The notes: generated from the letters alone by a model not told the origin. DNA of 54,406 nucleotides from JANNWF01 sp041675805 (GCA_041675805.1 JBAYTD010000003.1:1-54406); one strand, 5' to 3'. Positions 44,875 through 54,215 are shown, numbered from the stretch's first letter. A program made the numbers and translations.

Positions 44875-47127
44875 TCAGCCCTCGCGGGCGTCCTGCCTGG
44901 GTCCGATCCACAGCCGCAGCGTGAACCAGGCCAGCAGCATGGCACCGACCGAGAAGATGGTGTCGCCCGGTACCCGCATCCAGACCAGCAGTTCGATCAG
45001 CGGCTGGCCCATGAACTCGGCCGAGCGGGCGTACCAGTAGCCATTCTCCAGCGCCGCCTGCAACTGCAGCACGCCCATCGGCAACAGCGTCAGCAGGGCC
45101 ATCAGGGCGAGGCCGATGTTGAGGCTCCAGAACGCGCCCGCCAGCCAGCCATCGCGCCAGTGCGAGTCCGGCTTCAGGCCGCGCAGGCAGAACAGCATCA
45201 GACCGATGCCGAGCATGCCGTAGACGCCGAACAGGGCGGTGTGGCCGTGCAGCGGGGTGAGGTTGAGACCCTGCATGTAGTACAGCGCCAGCGGGGTGTT
45301 GATCAGGAAGCCGAACAGGCCGGCACCGACCAGGTTCCAGAAGCTGACCGAGAGGAAGAACAGGATCGGCCAGCGGTAGCGCACCATCCACGGCGTGGCG
45401 CGGCCATGGCTCCAGGTGTCATAGGCTTCCAGGCCGATCAGCGCCAGCGGCACCACTTCCAGCGCCGAGAAGCTGGCACCGAGGGCGAGGACGCCGGTCG
45501 TGGTGCCGGAGAAGTACAGGTGATGGAAGGTGCCGAGCACGCCGCCGGCCATGAACACGATGGTGGCGAACAGCACGTTGATGGTGGCGGTCTTGCCGCG
45601 GATCAGGCCCAGCTTGACGAACAGGAAGCTGATCACGGCCACCGCGAAGACCTCGAAGAAGCCCTCCACCCACAGATGCACCACCCACCAGCGCCAGTAC
45701 TCGACCATCGACATGTGCGTGTGCTCGCCCCACAGCAGGCCGGCACCGTAGAACATGCCGATGGCGATGGTGGACAGGAACAGCAGGCCGACGATCGAAC
45801 TCATCTCGTCGCGACGGCGCATGGCCGGCCACAGCGCACGGCCGACCAGCAGCAGCCACAGCATCAGGCCGATGAACAGGAACAACTGCCAGAAGCGGCC
45901 GATGTCGACGTATTCCCAGCCCTGGTGGCCGAACCAGAAGTTGTGCTCCAGGCCCAGCTTCTGCATCACCGCGAACCACTGGCCGATGAAGGCACCGACG
46001 ACGATGATCAGCAGGCAGACGAACAGCACGTTGACGCCGAGGCGCTGGTATTTGGGCTCATGGCCGGAGATGGCCGGGCCGATGTAGAGGCCGGTGGCCA
46101 GCCAGGCGGTGGCGATCCACAGCACGGCGAGTTGGGTGTGCCAGCTTCGGGTCAGCGCGTAGGGGAGGATGTCGGCAAGCTGGATGCCGTACAGCTCCTG
46201 GCCCTCGACCTGGTAATGGGCGGTCGTCGCGCCGAGCGCGATCTGCACCAGGAACAGCGCCAGCACCACCCAGAAGTACTTGGCGGTGGCGCGCATCGAC
46301 GGGGTGATGACGAGGTTGCGCAGCGGATCGCTGGCCGGCGGCGTGACGCGCTCTTCCTTGCCGTGCCAGGCGGCGTAATGCCAGCCGAGCAGGGCGATGC
46401 CGGCGATCATGAACAGGATGCTGAACATCGTCCACATGAAGCTGCTGGAGGTCGGCGTGTTGCCGGCCAGCGGCTCGTAGGGCCAGTTCTGCGTGTAGCT
46501 CATCGGCTGACCGGGGCGCTCTGCCGCGGCGGCCCAACTGGTCCACCAGAAGAAACCGGTCATCGCCTGCCGGTGCTCGGCATCGGGCACGGTGTTGTTG
46601 CGCATCGCGTAGGACTCGCGCAGCCCGGCGCTGGCCGGGTCGTCGCCGAACACGCTGTGGTAGTGCGCGGCGACTTCCTGCACCGCCCGCGCGCGCAGGT
46701 CGGAGAGCACGATCTCGCCCCTGTCGGCGTTCCAGGTGTTGGTGCGCAGTTCGGGCAGGATGCGGGTCTTCAGGACTGCCTGGGCCGCGGCATCGAGTTC
46801 GTCGAAGGCGCGGCCGTGCTCGCTGCGTGCCAGGTCTTCGAGCATGGCCACCGCCTCGCGGTGCAACCAGTCCGCCGACCAGTCCGGCGCGACCAGGGCA
46901 CCATGGCCCCAGACCGAGCCCAGTTGCTGCCCGCCGATGCTCTGCCAGACCTGCCGGCCGCGTTCCAGATCGGCGCGGGTATAGAGCACGCTGCCGCTGG
47001 CGTCGACGACCCGCTCGGGCAGCGGCGGTGCCTCGCGGTGCACTTCGCCGCCCATCCACAGCAGTACGCCGAAAGTGACGGCCAGGAGTGTTCCCAGGCC
47101 GATCCATAGTCGCTTGGTGATGTCCAT
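44875..47127 (-). CDS. norZ: Quinol-dependent nitric oxide reductase (qNOR)
   Basis: A 750-residue protein from the ATG at 47127, which has a GGAG site. The N-terminal extension (residues 1-240) is the cytochrome-c-like domain without heme-binding cysteines that marks qNOR, containing VWQSIGGQQLGSVWGHGA. The following NorB-type part has about 14 membrane helices in total and histidine-rich helices such as RSWHTQLAVLW, VVHLWVEGFFEV, GGVLGTFHHLYFSG and LHGHTALFGVYG. It reduces NO to N2O with electrons from the quinol pool. No nir or nos genes are near, so NO detoxification is the likely role. Confidence 0.96.
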   Translation of the reverse strand: MDITKRLWIGLGTLLAVTFGVLLWMGGEVHREAPPLPERVVDASGSVLYTRADLERGRQVWQSIGGQQLGSVWGHGALVAPDWSADWLHREAVAMLEDLARSEHGRAFDELDAAAQAVLKTRILPELRTNTWNADRGEIVLSDLRARAVQEVAAHYHSVFGDDPASAGLRESYAMRNNTVPDAEHRQAMTGFFWWTSWAAAAERPGQPMSYTQNWPYEPLAGNTPTSSSFMWTMFSILFMIAGIALLGWHYAAWHGKEERVTPPASDPLRNLVITPSMRATAKYFWVVLALFLVQIALGATTAHYQVEGQELYGIQLADILPYALTRSWHTQLAVLWIATAWLATGLYIGPAISGHEPKYQRLGVNVLFVCLLIIVVGAFIGQWFAVMQKLGLEHNFWFGHQGWEYVDIGRFWQLFLFIGLMLWLLLVGRALWPAMRRRDEMSSIVGLLFLSTIAIGMFYGAGLLWGEHTHMSMVEYWRWWVVHLWVEGFFEVFAVAVISFLFVKLGLIRGKTATINVLFATIVFMAGGVLGTFHHLYFSGTTTGVLALGASFSALEVVPLALIGLEAYDTWSHGRATPWMVRYRWPILFFLSVSFWNLVGAGLFGFLINTPLALYYMQGLNLTPLHGHTALFGVYGMLGIGLMLFCLRGLKPDSHWRDGWLAGAFWSLNIGLALMALLTLLPMGVLQLQAALENGYWYARSAEFMGQPLIELLVWMRVPGDTIFSVGAMLLAWFTLRLWIGPRQDAREG

Positions 47128-47182
47128 GACACGCTCCGTTTGAAATCGGGCGCAAGCCTGCGGTGCTTGTCTCGTGGCGTCG

Positions 47183-47196
47183 TTGATTTGCGTCAA
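47183..47196 (-). promoter_or_regulatory. FNR/DNR-type box upstream of the nitric oxide reductase gene
   Basis: TTGATTTGCGTCAA matches the FNR/DNR consensus TTGAT-N4-ATCAA at 9 of 10 defined positions. Its centre is about 62 bp upstream of the norZ start codon, compatible with activation from -41.5 and a transcription start near 47148. It also lies about 80 bp before ubiH on the other strand. Confidence 0.75.
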
Positions 47197-47268
47197 GCCG
47201 CTTTGGAAAAGGTGCCCGCCCGGCCGCCATGACGCGCCGGCGCGACGCGGCGACGCTATGATTCGCCG

Positions 47269-48483
47269 ATGCACAGTTCACACGAGATCGTGGTGGTGGG
47301 CGGCGGGCTGGTCGGCAGCAGCGTCGCCTGCGCCCTGTCGATGGCCGGACGCGATGTCGCCCTGATCGAGGCGACCGCGCCCAAGGGTCCACCGCCGCCG
47401 AGCTTCGACGAGCGCAACCTGGCGCTGGCGGCGGCCAGCCTGAACGCGCTGGAGGCGCTGGGCGTGCTGCGCCATCTGGCCACGCCGCCGGCACCGATCC
47501 GGCGCATCCACATCAGCCGCGCCGGCGATTTCGGCAGCGTGCAACTGGATGCCCGCCAGCATGGCCGCGAAGCCTTCGGCGGCGTGGTGATCGCCCGCGA
47601 ACTGGGTGCGGCGCTGGAAGCGCGGCTGGCCGAGCTGTCGGCGATCCGTCGCTACCGGCCGCTGCGCTTCCACGGTCTGCACTCCGGCGACGAAGGCGTG
47701 CGTATCGACACCCGGTCCGCAACGCCGGATCTGCCTTCGACCTTGTCGGCGCGCCTGCTGCTGGCCTGCGACGGCAGCGACAGCCCGGTGCGGCAGGCGC
47801 TCGGCATCGGTGTGCAGCGACACGATTATCAACAGACCCTGATCGTCCACGCATTGCGCAGCGACCGCCCGCACCAGGGCCGGGCCTGGGAGCGCTTCAC
47901 CGATACCGGCCCGCTGGCCCTGCTGCCGCGCGCCGATGGCAGTCATGGCGTGGTCTGCGGCGTCGCCGGCGAGCAGGCCGAGGCGCTGCTGGCGCTGCCC
48001 GATGCGGCGTGGCTGGCCTGGCTGCAACAGCGTTTCGGCGGCCGCGCCGGACGCTTCCTGCGCTGCGGCGCGCGCCATGCCTATCCGATCATCCGCACCC
48101 TGGCCGAGACGTTGACCGCGCCGCGCTGCGTCCTGCTCGGCAATGCCGCGCAGACCATCCATCCGATCGGCGCGCAGGGCTTCAACCTCGGCCTGCGTGA
48201 TGCACTGTCGCTGGCCGACGCGCTGGATGGCGCAGACGATCCCGGCGCGCCGTCCGTGCTGGCCGATTACCGGGATCGGCGCGAGGAAGATCGCGCGCAG
48301 ACGCTGGCCTTCAGCGACGGACTGGCCCGTTTCACCGCCGGCAGCGGCTTCGCCCATCACCTGCTGCGGTCGGCCGGCCTGTCCGTGCTCGGCGCGACGA
48401 CCGGCGCGCAGGCCGCGTTGGTCGCCGGCGCGATGGGCTTTCGCGGCCGGGTGCCACGGCTGGCACGGGGGCAGGTCGCATGA
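47269..48483 (+). CDS. ubiH: 2-octaprenyl-6-methoxyphenol hydroxylase UbiH
   Basis: A 404-residue FAD monooxygenase. The dinucleotide-binding motif is VVVGGGLVGSSVA at the N terminus. The second FAD motif reads LLGNAAQTIHPIGAQGFNLGLRDALSL, with GNAAQ, as in E. coli UbiH, rather than the GDAAH of UbiF/UbiI. It hydroxylates the ubiquinone ring at a late step. It overlaps the next hydroxylase gene by ATGA (48480-48483), forming an operon divergent from norZ. Confidence 0.93.
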   Translation: MHSSHEIVVVGGGLVGSSVACALSMAGRDVALIEATAPKGPPPPSFDERNLALAAASLNALEALGVLRHLATPPAPIRRIHISRAGDFGSVQLDARQHGREAFGGVVIARELGAALEARLAELSAIRRYRPLRFHGLHSGDEGVRIDTRSATPDLPSTLSARLLLACDGSDSPVRQALGIGVQRHDYQQTLIVHALRSDRPHQGRAWERFTDTGPLALLPRADGSHGVVCGVAGEQAEALLALPDAAWLAWLQQRFGGRAGRFLRCGARHAYPIIRTLAETLTAPRCVLLGNAAQTIHPIGAQGFNLGLRDALSLADALDGADDPGAPSVLADYRDRREEDRAQTLAFSDGLARFTAGSGFAHHLLRSAGLSVLGATTGAQAALVAGAMGFRGRVPRLARGQVA

Positions 48484-49688
48484 CTGCCGATATTCGAAGC
48501 AGCCGACGCAGCGGTCCGGACGCGATCATCGTCGGTGCTGGCGCGGTCGGCGCGGCGCTGGCTCTGGCCTGGCTGCGGCAAGGCCGCCGCATCGCCCTGA
48601 TCGAGAAGCGCCGCCCACCGGCCTGGCGCGAGGAGGCGCCGGACCTGCGCGTGTTCGCGCTGGCCCCGGATGTGATCGCGCTGCTGGACGAACTGGAAGT
48701 CTGGCCGGCGATTCGCGCCGCCCGCGCCCAGCCGTATCGCGACATGCAGGTGTTCGATGCCGGCGGCGGCCAGCCGCTGCATTTTTCCGCCGATGCGCTG
48801 GCCCGTCCGATGCTGGGGGCCATCGTCGAGAACGGGCTGATCGTGGATCGCCTGTGGCAGGCGCTGGAAGCCCAGCCCGGCCTGCGTCTGCACTGCCCGG
48901 CGGAAGTGGTCGAGCTGAGCCAGGACGAGGCCGGCGTCAGCGTCATCCTCGATGACGGCACGCGGCTGTCCGCGCCGCTGCTGGTCGCCGCCGATGGCGC
49001 GGACTCGCGGGCGCGCGCGCTGGCCGGCATCGAGGTCGACCGCGTCGACTACGGCCAGCGCGGCGTGGTCGGCTACATCGATTGCGGGCAGCCGCATGGC
49101 GAAACCGCCTGGCAGCGCTTCCTGCCGGGCGGCCCGCTGGCGGTGCTGCCGTTCAGCGCCGCCGAGCGCGGCGCGCACCGCGCCTCCATCGTCTGGACAC
49201 TGCCGGACGAGGAGGCATCGCGCGTGCTGGCGCTGGACGATGATGCCTTCGGCAACGAGCTGACCCGCGCCTTCGATCGCCGGCTTGGTACCCTGCGCCC
49301 GCTGTCGCCGCGCGCGGCGTTTCCGCTGCGCAAGCAACTGGCCCGGCACTACCGCAACGGCCGCGTACTGCTGGCCGGCGACGCCGCCCACGCCGTGCAT
49401 CCGCTGGCCGGGCAGGGTGTCAACCTCGGCCTGCGCGACGTGCGCGAGCTGTCCGACCTGCTGTGCGATGTCGATGCCCGCAGCACCCGTTTCGACACCC
49501 GTCTGGCCCGCTACGCCCGCCGCCGGCGCAGCGACAGCCTGATCGCCGCCAACACCTTTCACGCCATCAACCGGCTGTTTTCCAACGACGCCGTGCTGCC
49601 CACCCTGCTGCGCGGACCGGCGCTGGGACTGGTCGGCCGCGTCGCGCCGCTGCGCGATTTCTTTGCCAGCAAGGCGGTCGAGGGTTAG
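48480..49688 (+). CDS. Ubiquinone biosynthesis FAD-dependent hydroxylase (UbiI/UbiF family)
   Basis: A 402-residue flavin monooxygenase. FAD motifs are AIIVGAGAVGAALAL near residue 15, the middle VAADGADSRARAL and the GD motif AGDAAHAVHPLAGQGVNLGLRDV. It is a paralogue of UbiH. In this lineage the partner of UbiH is usually UbiI (C5 hydroxylation), but UbiF or UbiM functions cannot be excluded by eye. Translation is coupled to ubiH. Confidence 0.9.
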   Translation: MTADIRSSRRSGPDAIIVGAGAVGAALALAWLRQGRRIALIEKRRPPAWREEAPDLRVFALAPDVIALLDELEVWPAIRAARAQPYRDMQVFDAGGGQPLHFSADALARPMLGAIVENGLIVDRLWQALEAQPGLRLHCPAEVVELSQDEAGVSVILDDGTRLSAPLLVAADGADSRARALAGIEVDRVDYGQRGVVGYIDCGQPHGETAWQRFLPGGPLAVLPFSAAERGAHRASIVWTLPDEEASRVLALDDDAFGNELTRAFDRRLGTLRPLSPRAAFPLRKQLARHYRNGRVLLAGDAAHAVHPLAGQGVNLGLRDVRELSDLLCDVDARSTRFDTRLARYARRRRSDSLIAANTFHAINRLFSNDAVLPTLLRGPALGLVGRVAPLRDFFASKAVEG

Positions 49689-49729
49689 GCGCTGCGCGGA
49701 CCTTGCCGGATCGCAGCGTCCGTCGAGCG

Positions 49730-50521
49730 TCAGCGTGCGACCTGGCTGATCCGGCCTTCTTCAAGCAGCCACAACAGGCTGCGGTCGGAATGGGTCAGGT
49801 ACATCGGCTTGCCACTCCAGTGCTGCCAGTAGACGTGGATTTCCGAGGGCGTCGCGGCGAGCGCGTTGTTGACCAGCAGGGCGAACACGTTGTCGCCGTT
49901 GTCGAGGCCGTCGCAGGACTGGCTGAAGCTTTGCAATGCACGGCGCTGGCGGCTGAGGTCGATGTCGATGCGGAAGCTGCCGCCCAGTGGCAGCACGTCC
50001 TCGTCGTCGGACTCCGCCAGCAGGTACACCGACCAGCGATCGGCACCGAGCGACTCCGGCAGTGCCACCAGGCGATAGCTGCGGGCGCAGGAGGGGAAGG
50101 CTTGCTGGCCGGCGATGTCAAGGGCGCGGATCGCCATCGACTCGTGCGCGGTCAGCGCGGTCGGTGCGGCCAGCGCCTGCACGCCGCCGGACACCCGGCC
50201 ATCGGCTTCCACCAGGACGCGGTACAGCACCGCCACCGGACCGCCATCATTGGCACCGTAGAAACTCACCTGCACGCGCTCGCCACGGGTCTCGCTGACC
50301 TGGCCGCGCACGCGGCGGTCGCGACGGAAACGGCGCACGTCGTCGAAGGCCGCCTTGGCGACGCTGATGGCGCGGTCGTGGCGGAACAACTGCAAACCGC
50401 GCGCTTCCGCCTCGCGCAAGGTTGCCTGGGTGCCTGCATCGGGCGATTCAGCCGCCCGCGTCGGAAATGTCATGCCCGCGCCGGCCAGCGCCAGCGCGGC
50501 CGCCATCATCAGAGCCCGCAT
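49730..50521 (-). CDS. Exported hypothetical protein
   Basis: A 263-residue protein starting at ATG 50521 with an excellent AAGGAGG site 6 bp upstream. A signal peptide ends near residue 23 (GMTFPTRAAES). The mature protein is a mixed alpha/beta chain with several aromatic strands (RVQVSFYGANDGGPVAVLYRV; IHVYWQHWSGKPMYL). I do not recognise the family. It follows the DUF4124 protein gene by 49 bp on the same strand and is probably co-transcribed. Confidence 0.85.
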   Translation of the reverse strand: MRALMMAAALALAGAGMTFPTRAAESPDAGTQATLREAEARGLQLFRHDRAISVAKAAFDDVRRFRRDRRVRGQVSETRGERVQVSFYGANDGGPVAVLYRVLVEADGRVSGGVQALAAPTALTAHESMAIRALDIAGQQAFPSCARSYRLVALPESLGADRWSVYLLAESDDEDVLPLGGSFRIDIDLSRQRRALQSFSQSCDGLDNGDNVFALLVNNALAATPSEIHVYWQHWSGKPMYLTHSDRSLLWLLEEGRISQVAR

Positions 50522-50570
50522 CGTCCACCTCCTTGCCGCATTGCAGCATCGCAGGCGCAACCCTATCACT

Positions 50571-51233
50571 TCAGCCCCGGCAATGCGTTGAAAGAAGACC
50601 CGCCAATCGCGTCGATTCCTCGCCCAGGCGCAGCCGGTCGCCCTGCTGGGCGTTGAAGCGCTGGCGTTCGATCTCGCTGCGCTGGGCGGCCAGCCGGGTG
50701 CAGGTGTCGGCCGGGCCGAGCAAGCGGCAACGTTCCTCCACCCAGACCTGCGGTTCCGCCTGCACGCCCTGCGCGCTGCGCGGACCGTCGACCGGGCGTA
50801 TCGGCGCCACCGGCGAGGCGGCACCGACGCGGCCGAAGAACTGGCCGGGCGCGTCCGGATCGCGGCCCACCACCCACAGCGGCACGTAGCGGCCACGCGG
50901 CTGGCCATCGGCGGATTCGCGCTCGCTGCCGTCGAAATCCCGGCACAGCCACATCGGCGGCGGCGGCGCGCGTGGCGGGCGGATCGGCGCGGCGGCCGGC
51001 GCGGGCGCTGGCTCGACCGGCAAGGCGGGTTGCGGCAGCGGCAGCGGCGAATCGGCCACGCGCGGCACCTGGCGCTGGCGCTGCGTCTGTCCCGCCGCGC
51101 AGGGATGATCCTGCAGGCTGACCCGGCCTTGCGCATCTTCGCAGCGATACACCGTCAGCGAGGACGCCGGCGCGTCGCCCGGCCCGCCCAACCCGGCCAG
51201 GCACAGCATCCAGAGAGGCGAAATGCGGCGCAT
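50571..51233 (-). CDS. DUF4124-domain exported protein
   Basis: A 220-residue protein from the ATG at 51233, with an alternative ATG at 51248. A short signal peptide is followed by a DUF4124 module (about residues 25-50: LTVYRCEDAQGRVSLQDHPC), usual in periplasmic proteins of Gammaproteobacteria. Then comes a Pro/Ala-rich linker (residues 60-90) and a Cys-containing C-terminal region (VWVEERCRLLGPADTCTRL). The function of DUF4124 is not known. The start faces the amidohydrolase gene, so the two are divergent with only 44 bp between starts. Confidence 0.82.
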   Translation of the reverse strand: MRRISPLWMLCLAGLGGPGDAPASSLTVYRCEDAQGRVSLQDHPCAAGQTQRQRQVPRVADSPLPLPQPALPVEPAPAPAAAPIRPPRAPPPPMWLCRDFDGSERESADGQPRGRYVPLWVVGRDPDAPGQFFGRVGAASPVAPIRPVDGPRSAQGVQAEPQVWVEERCRLLGPADTCTRLAAQRSEIERQRFNAQQGDRLRLGEESTRLAGLLSTHCRG

Positions 51234-51277
51234 TGGGCGATTATCCACGCCTCGACTGCCGTCTGCCGGAAACCGCG

Positions 51278-52861
51278 ATGTCCGCCTCCCGTTTGTTCGT
51301 CCTTGCCCTGATCGCCTGCCTCGCCTTGCCGGCGACGGCGCTGGGCGCTTCCATTGCCGCCGCGCCGCCGCGCGCCGAGGGCGAGGGCCCGTATCCGCAA
51401 CTGATCCTGCGCGGCCTCACCGTGGTCGACGGTACCGGCGCGCCGGCCTATGGTCCGGTCGATCTGGTGATCGAGGACAACCGCATTGCGCGCATCGTCC
51501 GCGTCGGCCATCCCGGCCATCCGATCACGCCGAGCGCCCGCCCGGCGCTGGCCGAGGGCGGACGCGAGATCGACCTCACGGGCCATTACGTCCTGCCCGG
51601 TCTGGTCGACCTGCATGGCCACATCGGCGGCGTCGAGCAGGGCGTGGACGCCGAATACGTCTACAAGCTCTGGCTCGGCCACGGCATCACCACCGTGCGC
51701 GATCCCGGCTGCGGCAACGGCATCGACTGGTGCGTCAGCGAGTCGGCACGCAGCGCGGCCAACCGCATCACCGCGCCGCGCATCGTCCCGTTCGCCTTCT
51801 TCGGCATGGACCACGACGGCCCGATCACCCGGCCCGAGCAGGCCCGGCAATGGGTCCGCGACATGAAGAAGCGCGGCGCGCAGGGCATGAAGTGCTTCGG
51901 CCATCGGCCCGACATCCTCGCCGCCGCCTTCGAGGAACTGGCCGCCCAGGGAATGCGCAGCGCCTGCCACCACGCCCAGCTCGACGTCGCCCGGGTCAAC
52001 GCGCTGGACACCGCGCGCCGTGGCCTGACCACGGTGGAGCACTGGTACGGCCTGCCCGAGGCGCTGTTCGACGGCCAAACGGTGCAGAACTACCCGCCCG
52101 ACTACAACTACCAGAACGAGCAGCACCGCTTCGCCGAGGCCGGCAGGCTGTGGGCGCAGGCCGCCGCGCCCGGCTCGGCGCATTACGAAGCGGTGATCGG
52201 CGAGATGCTGGCGCTGGATCTGACCCTCGATCCGACCTTCACCATCTACGAGGCCACGCGCGACTTCATGCGCGCGCGCACGGCGGAATGGCATGCCGAG
52301 TACACCCATCCCGCGCTGTGGGATTTCTTCCGCCCCGGCCGCGACCGCCACGGCAGCTTCTTCTTCGACTGGGGCAGCGAGGAGGAAGTCGTCTGGCGCG
52401 ACAACTACCGGCGCTGGATGGCCTTCGTCAACGACTACAAGAACCGCGGCGGCCGGGTCACCGTCGGCAGCGACGCCGGTTACATCTACAAGGTCTACGG
52501 TTTCGCCACCATCGAGGAACTGGAACTGCTGCGCGAGGCCGGCTTCCATCCGCTGGAAGTGATCCGCGCCGCCACCCTGCACGGCGCGCAGGCGCTCGGC
52601 ATGGCCGAGCGGATCGGCAGCATCGAGGCCGGCAAGCTGGCCGATCTGCTGATCGTCGAAGGCAATCCGCTGGCCAACCTGAAGCGGCTCTACGGCACCG
52701 GCCACCTGCAACTGGACGCGGCCGGCGAGATGCGCCGCGTCGGCGGCGTGCGCTACACCATCAAGGACGGCATCATCCACGATGCCCGCGCGCTGCTCGG
52801 CCAGGTCAGGCAGAAAGTGGACGAGGCCCGGCAGCAACGCGGATGGAAGCCATTGCCCTGA
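51278..52861 (+). CDS. Exported metal-dependent amidohydrolase
   Basis: A 527-residue protein with a Sec signal peptide (LALIACLALPATALGA, cleavage near residue 24). The amidohydrolase TIM barrel shows the HxH pair H113 and H115 (VDLHGHIGG), K205 (GMKCFGH) as the likely bridging lysine, further histidines in RSACHHAQLD and TTVEHWYG, and D399 in VGSDAGYIYK. Such periplasmic enzymes often hydrolyse cyclic amides or dipeptides. The substrate here is unknown, and the insert around residues 330-390 (RDRHGSFFFDWGSEEEVVW) is unusual. Confidence 0.9.
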   Translation: MSASRLFVLALIACLALPATALGASIAAAPPRAEGEGPYPQLILRGLTVVDGTGAPAYGPVDLVIEDNRIARIVRVGHPGHPITPSARPALAEGGREIDLTGHYVLPGLVDLHGHIGGVEQGVDAEYVYKLWLGHGITTVRDPGCGNGIDWCVSESARSAANRITAPRIVPFAFFGMDHDGPITRPEQARQWVRDMKKRGAQGMKCFGHRPDILAAAFEELAAQGMRSACHHAQLDVARVNALDTARRGLTTVEHWYGLPEALFDGQTVQNYPPDYNYQNEQHRFAEAGRLWAQAAAPGSAHYEAVIGEMLALDLTLDPTFTIYEATRDFMRARTAEWHAEYTHPALWDFFRPGRDRHGSFFFDWGSEEEVVWRDNYRRWMAFVNDYKNRGGRVTVGSDAGYIYKVYGFATIEELELLREAGFHPLEVIRAATLHGAQALGMAERIGSIEAGKLADLLIVEGNPLANLKRLYGTGHLQLDAAGEMRRVGGVRYTIKDGIIHDARALLGQVRQKVDEARQQRGWKPLP

Positions 52862-52888
52862 AGCGGCAAGCCGGCCTGCCCGATCCCG

Positions 52889-53539
52889 TCACTCCGACTC
52901 GTGCGGCGGCTCGGCATGGCACGCAATGGCTTGCCCGGAAGTCCCCTGGCGCTCGTCTAGGGCGTGATGGATCAGCACGACGCACTGGGATGCGAACAGC
53001 ATCCGTTGCCCCAGCGATATCTTCTTCGCGCCGAGGCGTTGGAGGCCGGGAATGGTCTTCTTCGGCATCGGGATGTGGTCGGTGAGCAGGAAGCAGGGGT
53101 TGCCGTCGAACACCTGCTCGCCGATCGGCGTGCCCTTGCGGTCCATCAGGAACAGCGCGTGATCGCGGGCCAGCGTCTGCACCAGCCGTTCGAAGCTCGT
53201 GGTCTGCACGCTCACGCCCGGTTCCACCGGTCGCGTTTCGTCCTTGCCCATGCCCCGGGAGGCATCGAGTGCCGCCGCGATCCTGTTCAGCAGCGCGCGC
53301 TCGTCGAAACCGTTGATCGCCTGCAGGGCATCGGCCTGGAAGCGGATCGTGCGCGAGTAATCGCGGCTGCTTTCCAGCACCAGATAGACCACCACGTCCG
53401 CCCGATGCGACTGGGCGACGAACACCGCGTTCATCAGGGTGTGGGCGAGGACTTCAGGATGCGCGTCCTTGCCGACGGCGGCCAGCAGGGCCTGGCTGTC
53501 GGTCGGCGCGGCGCGTGCTCTGAGGACGAAGGTTCGCAT
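52889..53539 (-). CDS. TrmY-like SPOUT RNA methyltransferase (DUF358 family)
   Basis: A 216-residue protein from the ATG at 53539 (MRTFVLRARAAPTDSQALL). The N-terminal segment, the DVVVYLVLESSRDYSRTIRF strand region and the C-terminal knot segment (AKKISLGQRMLFASQCVVLIHHALDE) match the TrmY family, which in archaea methylates N1 of pseudouridine 54 in tRNA. The S-adenosylmethionine pocket would be formed by the FLLTDHIPMPKKTI and LGQRMLFASQC loops. Bacterial tRNA normally carries ribothymidine at position 54, so the substrate here is unclear. It is the third gene after ribD and riboflavin synthase. Confidence 0.85.
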   Translation of the reverse strand: MRTFVLRARAAPTDSQALLAAVGKDAHPEVLAHTLMNAVFVAQSHRADVVVYLVLESSRDYSRTIRFQADALQAINGFDERALLNRIAAALDASRGMGKDETRPVEPGVSVQTTSFERLVQTLARDHALFLMDRKGTPIGEQVFDGNPCFLLTDHIPMPKKTIPGLQRLGAKKISLGQRMLFASQCVVLIHHALDERQGTSGQAIACHAEPPHESE

Positions 53540-53609
53540 CGGTTTCCGGCGGTTGGCGACGGGGGGCGTAGGCGCGGTTGGTGGCAGCGACACGGGCTGC
53601 CGCAGTCGA

Positions 53610-54215
53610 TCAATCCGCCTGCCCGGCTGCCGTGTGCAGCCGCTCGGCGTAGCGTGCCATCAGGTCGACCTCGATGTTCACCGCATCGCCGATCCGCCGT
53701 TGCGCGAATGTGGTGACGGCCTGCGTGTGCGGGATCAGGTTCACCTCGAACTCGGTGCCGTCCACCGCGTTCACCGTCAGGCTGACGCCGTCCAGACACA
53801 CCGAGCCCTTGCGCGCGATGTAGCGCGCCAGCCCGGACGGGACGCGAAAACACCAGCGCTGCGAGCGCGCATCGCCCTCGATGGCGATGACTTCCGCCAG
53901 TCCATCGACATGCCCGCTGACCAGATGCCCGCCCAGCCGGTCGGCCAGGCGCAGCGCCTTTTCCAGGTTCACCGCATCGCCGGCCGCCGCATCGCCCAGC
54001 GTGGTCAGGCCCAGCGTCTCGTTCGACACATCGGCGATGAAACCGCGCGCCGACGGCTCCAGCGCAGTCAGGCAGACCCCGGCCACGGCGATGCTGTCGC
54101 CCGGCGCGACGTCGGAAAGATCAAGCGAACCCGAATCGATATGCAGCCGCAGATCGCCGCCGCGCGGCTCGATGCGGGCGATGCGGCCGATGGCCTGGAT
54201 GATGCCGGTGAACAT
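53610..54215 (-). CDS. ribE: Riboflavin synthase, alpha subunit
   Basis: A 201-residue protein beginning MFTGIIQAIG, the invariant start of the enzyme. It has two internal lumazine-binding repeats (residues 1-97 and 98-195), with VAGVCLTA and LDGVSLTVN as the equivalent segments and GHLVSGHVDG at the second repeat's beginning. It converts two 6,7-dimethyl-8-ribityllumazine molecules into riboflavin and a pyrimidine. It lies 55 bp after ribD. Confidence 0.97.
   Translation of the reverse strand: MFTGIIQAIGRIARIEPRGGDLRLHIDSGSLDLSDVAPGDSIAVAGVCLTALEPSARGFIADVSNETLGLTTLGDAAAGDAVNLEKALRLADRLGGHLVSGHVDGLAEVIAIEGDARSQRWCFRVPSGLARYIARKGSVCLDGVSLTVNAVDGTEFEVNLIPHTQAVTTFAQRRIGDAVNIEVDLMARYAERLHTAAGQAD

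Noticed and set aside
44563..47109. Long plus-strand open frame opposite the nitric oxide reductase gene
   Set aside because: It is the shadow of norZ, which has intact histidine ligands and a strong ribosome binding site; the plus-strand translation is His/Gln/Arg-rich and unfamiliar.
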